In this document: one piece after another, positions 60,977 to 64,000 of the stretch
Position numbering within the stretch: position 1 is the stretch's first letter
Layout: every line of letters starts with the position of its first letter
NCBI GenBank assembly: GCA_905215555.1
Contig: CAJMQU010000016.1
Location: 20,736 to 84,735 of the forward strand
Source of the DNA: an uncultured bacterium
Lineage (GTDB): Bacteria > Bacteroidota > Bacteroidia > Bacteroidales > Bacteroidaceae
Length of the DNA: 64,000 nt
Direction of reading: 5' to 3'
Notes under the pieces: model-generated
The model's input: only the letters and a program-made list of their open reading frames with translations
Database searches by the model: none
Told to the model about the DNA's origin: nothing
Translations under genes and position numbers: made by a program

Positions 60977-62026
60977 CTATTTCACCGTCACCATTGTCGC
61001 CCCGAAACCATATTCTTGGAAAGAAGCATCCTGATGCCGAAAAGCCGGATATTTGCGTTTCAACTCATCCAACAGGGCTTTGCGAAGCACTCCGTCTCCT
61101 TTACCATGAATAAAGACAATGCGTTGTTCGCGCTTATTTTTATAGTGTTCCAGCACTTCGCGGAACTTATCAAGCTGATAATTCAATATCTCACTGTTAC
61201 TCATCCCATGAGTGTCGTCCAGTAACTCCCCGATATGGAGATCTATCTCAATAATACCATTTTGTCCGCCACGCTTCACAATAGGTTGAGACTTCGGTTT
61301 ATCTGCAACTGTTTTTTGAAGCAAAGCTGACTGCAACTCCTCGGCGGAAATATACACTTGCTTGGCAGGAACATCATCTTTCACAATATCATAAATCAAA
61401 GCGGGAGTTTCAAAGAATTCCGATTCCTGGAATGTATGCAACTTATAAAACTTCACTGTATCAATACGCAACTCCACACTGACCGCCGGTTTCAAAGCAA
61501 AAGAACGACTGTCTTTAAAAGCTATGAATTGCACAGCCACATGTTCCCGTTCATTCAGTTCAGCTTTCTCAAACTCTTCCAACAAAAATTTCGTATTCGG
61601 TTCTACCAGCCCGTTAGAACGGACATTCCAAGCTTTTCCTTCAGCACAGAGATAAGTATAGTACAGATAATAATTACTGTCATTCACCAGATAAGCCTCA
61701 AAAGGCGTTGTACTGACCGCCTTGATGTCCTCCGGAACGAAAGCCAAAAAAACATTCAGTATATCTCCGCCACGCGTCTCCTGTTGACGGTAAACAGGCA
61801 CTTCAGGCACCTTCACTTGTCTTTCCTCCACCTTCTTCGGAGCAGCTTTCGGCACCGGTCTCGTCATATTATAATCATCCGTTTCTATCACCACACACTC
61901 ACGTATGGGCATTGGAATATCAAAACCGTCGGAATCTTCCACCAACACAATATCTTTCCCCCTGAATCCCTTCACGATACCGCCTCCGATTTCGTTAAGG
62001 AAACGTACTTTATCACCAATTTTCAT
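60977..62026 (-). CDS. DUF2027-Smr domain protein
   Basis: 349 residues: an N-terminal SH3-like part (MKIGDKVRFLNEIGGGIV), a low-complexity linker (about 60-85), the DUF2027 beta-sandwich (about 90-235) and a C-terminal Smr domain (about 268-349) with IDLHIGEL and the FIHGKGDGVLR motif. Smr domains bind or nick branched nucleic acids or act on RNA; DUF2027-Smr proteins are conserved in Bacteroidetes and not well studied. No signal peptide, so cytoplasmic. Monocistronic and divergent from queA. Confidence 0.88.
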   Translation of the reverse strand: MKIGDKVRFLNEIGGGIVKGFRGKDIVLVEDSDGFDIPMPIRECVVIETDDYNMTRPVPKAAPKKVEERQVKVPEVPVYRQQETRGGDILNVFLAFVPEDIKAVSTTPFEAYLVNDSNYYLYYTYLCAEGKAWNVRSNGLVEPNTKFLLEEFEKAELNEREHVAVQFIAFKDSRSFALKPAVSVELRIDTVKFYKLHTFQESEFFETPALIYDIVKDDVPAKQVYISAEELQSALLQKTVADKPKSQPIVKRGGQNGIIEIDLHIGELLDDTHGMSNSEILNYQLDKFREVLEHYKNKREQRIVFIHGKGDGVLRKALLDELKRKYPAFRHQDASFQEYGFGATMVTVK

Positions 62027-62146
62027 CTTCTTTCCATTTTAGTATTTGACGAATAACAATTTACAGTTGGAGTTCTAAAACCCAACCACCCTACAAAGAT
62101 ACGGTAACTCAATAAAAAAAGATAGAAAAAAGACGATAAATATCCG

Positions 62147-62154
62147 TACCTTTG
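62147..62154 (+). promoter_or_regulatory. Putative -7 element of queA
   Basis: TACCTTTG matches TAnnTTTG and lies 22 bp before the ATG. No -33 TTTG at 19-21 bp. Confidence 0.5.
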
Positions 62155-62176
62155 CAGCCCGTAAACGAAGTTTATC

Positions 62177-63406
62177 ATGAAAGAAGATCCAAAACATATC
62201 CGTATCAGCGAATTTAACTATCCGCTACCTGACGAACGCATTGCCAAGTTCCCCTTATCCGTACGCGACCAGTCTAAACTTCTGGTATATCGTCACGGTG
62301 AAGTATTCGAAGACCGTTTTACTTCACTACCTTCCTACTTACCTGCGGGAAGTCTGATGATATTCAATAACACGAAAGTGATTCAGGCACGACTGCACTT
62401 CCGCAAGGAAACCGGTGCCCTGATTGAAGTATTCTGTCTGGAACCCATCGGACCGAACGACTACGTACTCAACTTCCAGCAAACAGAACATGCCGCCTGG
62501 CTGTGCATGATAGGTAATCTGAAAAAATGGAAAGAAGGAACTTTGAAACGGGAAATGGTTGTAAAAAAACAATCCATCACGCTGACAGCCACTCGTGGTG
62601 AATGTCACGGAACCAGCCACTGGGTTGATTTCCGCTGGAACAATCCGGAAATCACCTTTGCCGACATTCTCGAAGTATTCGGTGAACTCCCCATCCCCCC
62701 CTACCTGAACCGGGAAACCCAGGAAAGCGATAAAGAGACTTATCAGACCGTCTACTCTAAGATAAAAGGTTCGGTAGCCGCACCTACCGCCGGGCTGCAC
62801 TTCACTCCCCGTGTGTTGGATGCCTTGAAAGAAAAGGGAGTTGAACCGGAAGAATTGACTCTGCACGTAGGCGCGGGTACTTTCAAACCCGTAAAGAGCG
62901 AGGAAATAAAGGGGCACGAAATGCATACGGAATATATATCTGTTTCACGGGCGACCATTGAAAAATTGATTGCTCACGATGGAAAAGCAATTGCCGTAGG
63001 CACTACATCAGTAAGGACATTGGAAAGCCTTTACCACATCGGCGTCACCCTTCTGAAGAATTCCGATGCAACAGAGGAAGAACTACACGTCCGGCAATGG
63101 CAACCCTATGAAACAGTAAAAGAGACCGCCAATATCACTTCCACAAAATCGTTACAGGCTATTCTCGACTATCTGAACCGCCACCATATGGAAGCCTTGC
63201 ATACCAGCACCCAAATCATCATTGCGCCTGGATATGATTATAAGATCGTATCTGCCATGGTCACCAACTTTCACCAGCCGCAAAGTACATTGCTGTTACT
63301 TGTATCAGCCTTTGTAAAAGGTAACTGGAGAAAGATATATGACTTCGCTTTAAGCCATGACTTCCGTTTTCTAAGTTATGGAGACTCATCATTATTAATA
63401 CCGTAA
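62177..63406 (+). CDS. queA: QueA, tRNA preQ1(34) ribosyltransferase-isomerase
   Basis: 409 residues. Family motifs are RIAKFPLSVRDQSKLLVYR, SLMIFNNTKVIQARLHF, GELPIPPYLNR, KGSVAAPTAGLHFT, LHVGAGTFKPVKSEEIKGHEMHTEY and TTSVRTLESL. The enzyme moves the ribosyl group of S-adenosylmethionine to 7-aminomethyl-7-deazaguanine in the tRNA anticodon, forming epoxyqueuosine. Cytoplasmic. It is longer than the roughly 350-residue E. coli protein, with extra sequence around residues 85-140 and 300-325, as is usual in Bacteroidetes. A Nudix hydrolase gene follows after 5 bp. Confidence 0.95.
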   Translation: MKEDPKHIRISEFNYPLPDERIAKFPLSVRDQSKLLVYRHGEVFEDRFTSLPSYLPAGSLMIFNNTKVIQARLHFRKETGALIEVFCLEPIGPNDYVLNFQQTEHAAWLCMIGNLKKWKEGTLKREMVVKKQSITLTATRGECHGTSHWVDFRWNNPEITFADILEVFGELPIPPYLNRETQESDKETYQTVYSKIKGSVAAPTAGLHFTPRVLDALKEKGVEPEELTLHVGAGTFKPVKSEEIKGHEMHTEYISVSRATIEKLIAHDGKAIAVGTTSVRTLESLYHIGVTLLKNSDATEEELHVRQWQPYETVKETANITSTKSLQAILDYLNRHHMEALHTSTQIIIAPGYDYKIVSAMVTNFHQPQSTLLLLVSAFVKGNWRKIYDFALSHDFRFLSYGDSSLLIP

Positions 63407-63411
63407 AAACC

Positions 63412-63921
63412 ATGAACAGCGATAATAACCAGGAAATGTTTCCCCTTGTCGATGAACAAGGGAATATTACAGGGGCTGCCACCCGCGGTGAATGTCACAG
63501 TGGCAGCAAACTACTGCATCCCGTGATACACCTGCACGTTTTCAATTCCAAAGGCGAACTTTATCTTCAGAAACGTCCCGAATGGAAAGACATCCAACCC
63601 GGAAAATGGGATACTTCCGTAGGCGGACATGTGGATTTAGGGGAAAGTGTGGAGATGGCATTGAAACGCGAAGTACGCGAAGAACTGGGCATCACCGAGT
63701 TTACCCCTGAGACAGTTACCCATTATGTCTTTGAGTCCAACCGTGAAAAAGAGCTCGTCTTCGTACACAAGACCGTATACGATGGCGAAATACACCCAAG
63801 TGACGAACTGGACGGCGGACGCTTCTGGACAATAGAAGAAATCAAAGAAAACATAGGTAAGGAAATATTCACTCCGAACTTTGAGGGAGAAATCGGAAAG
63901 ATTATATCACTGGACGCATAA
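63412..63921 (+). CDS. Nudix hydrolase
   Basis: 169 residues. A perfect Nudix box, G-x5-E-x7-REVREELGI, lies at residues 72-94 with metal ligands Glu87, Glu90 and Glu91. The N-terminal strand pattern (FPLVDEQGNITGAATRGECH, HPVIHLHVFNSKGELYLQKR) is that of the YfcD/isopentenyl-diphosphate-isomerase-like Nudix group. Substrate unknown, probably a nucleoside or isoprenoid diphosphate. Cotranscribed with queA (5-bp gap) and followed by a strong terminator. Confidence 0.93.
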   Translation: MNSDNNQEMFPLVDEQGNITGAATRGECHSGSKLLHPVIHLHVFNSKGELYLQKRPEWKDIQPGKWDTSVGGHVDLGESVEMALKREVREELGITEFTPETVTHYVFESNREKELVFVHKTVYDGEIHPSDELDGGRFWTIEEIKENIGKEIFTPNFEGEIGKIISLDA

Positions 63922-63947
63922 ACGATACAGCACTTCATAACTAAAGG

Positions 63948-63980
63948 AGGTTGTGTCAAAACTCTGGCACAACCTTTTTT
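63948..63980 (+). terminator. Intrinsic terminator of queA-Nudix
   Basis: AGGTTGTG (63948-63955) pairs with CACAACCT (63968-63975), followed by TTTTTT. It starts 27 bp after the Nudix stop. The last 20 bp of the window hold no visible gene. Confidence 0.9.
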
Positions 63981-64000
63981 ATGCACAAAGCCCAGACTTT

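Overview
The window is chromosomal DNA from a gut Bacteroides (Bacteroidales). Evidence: several SusC/SusD pairs, hybrid two-component regulators with a beta-propeller sensor and AraC output, lipoproteins with acidic residues after the lipidated Cys, and promoters with the Bacteroides -7 element TAnnTTTG. The gene set resembles the arabinogalactan-degrading Bacteroides such as B. cellulosilyticus or B. intestinalis; the species is a guess. I found no tRNA, rRNA, insertion sequence or phage gene.

Region 1 (1-39560) is a carbohydrate super-locus, nearly all on the minus strand, made of two similar modules. Module A: a hybrid regulator (33051-37244), then one long operon with two tandem SusC/SusD pairs, a surface-binding lipoprotein, a DUF1735-GH16 lipoprotein and a GH43-GH16 fusion enzyme (32361 down to 18083). 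Module B: a paralogous regulator (13113-17309), a SusC/SusD pair (12858 down to 7507), then GH154, a BNR-4 propeller enzyme, GH105, a double GH43 and a GH97 cut by the window start. A second GH154 (37542-39560) diverges from the module A regulator. Together the enzymes fit type II arabinogalactan (AGP or gum arabic type): endo and exo attack on the beta-1,3-galactan backbone plus removal of Rha-GlcA caps, glucuronate, arabinose and alpha-galactose or arabinopyranose.

Region 2 (39694-56315, plus strand): hemW; an ECF sigma factor; a SusC/SusD cassette with a HExxH metallohydrolase lipoprotein, a DUF4302 and a BACON lipoprotein, closed by a strong terminator; a small lipoprotein; then a FecR anti-sigma factor, an STN-containing TonB receptor and a DUF4249 lipoprotein; and a small exported helical protein. 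The sigma and anti-sigma genes are about 9.4 kb apart with the SusCD cassette between them.

Region 3 (56445-63921) is mostly core or housekeeping: a LytTR response regulator with a TPR histidine kinase, a DUF5723 outer-membrane barrel, a DUF2027-Smr protein, queA and a Nudix hydrolase.

Most notable non-coding signals: (i) both hybrid-regulator-linked susC promoters carry a direct repeat of an ATGA-ACAT-like half-site spaced exactly 22 bp, 58-59 bp from the -7 element, a strong operator candidate; (ii) many intergenic gaps hold short imperfect tandem arrays with a period of 20-23 bp (one of 11 bp), unrelated in sequence but sharing a two-helical-turn period and often dyad symmetry; (iii) a 30-bp inverted repeat overlaps one operator.
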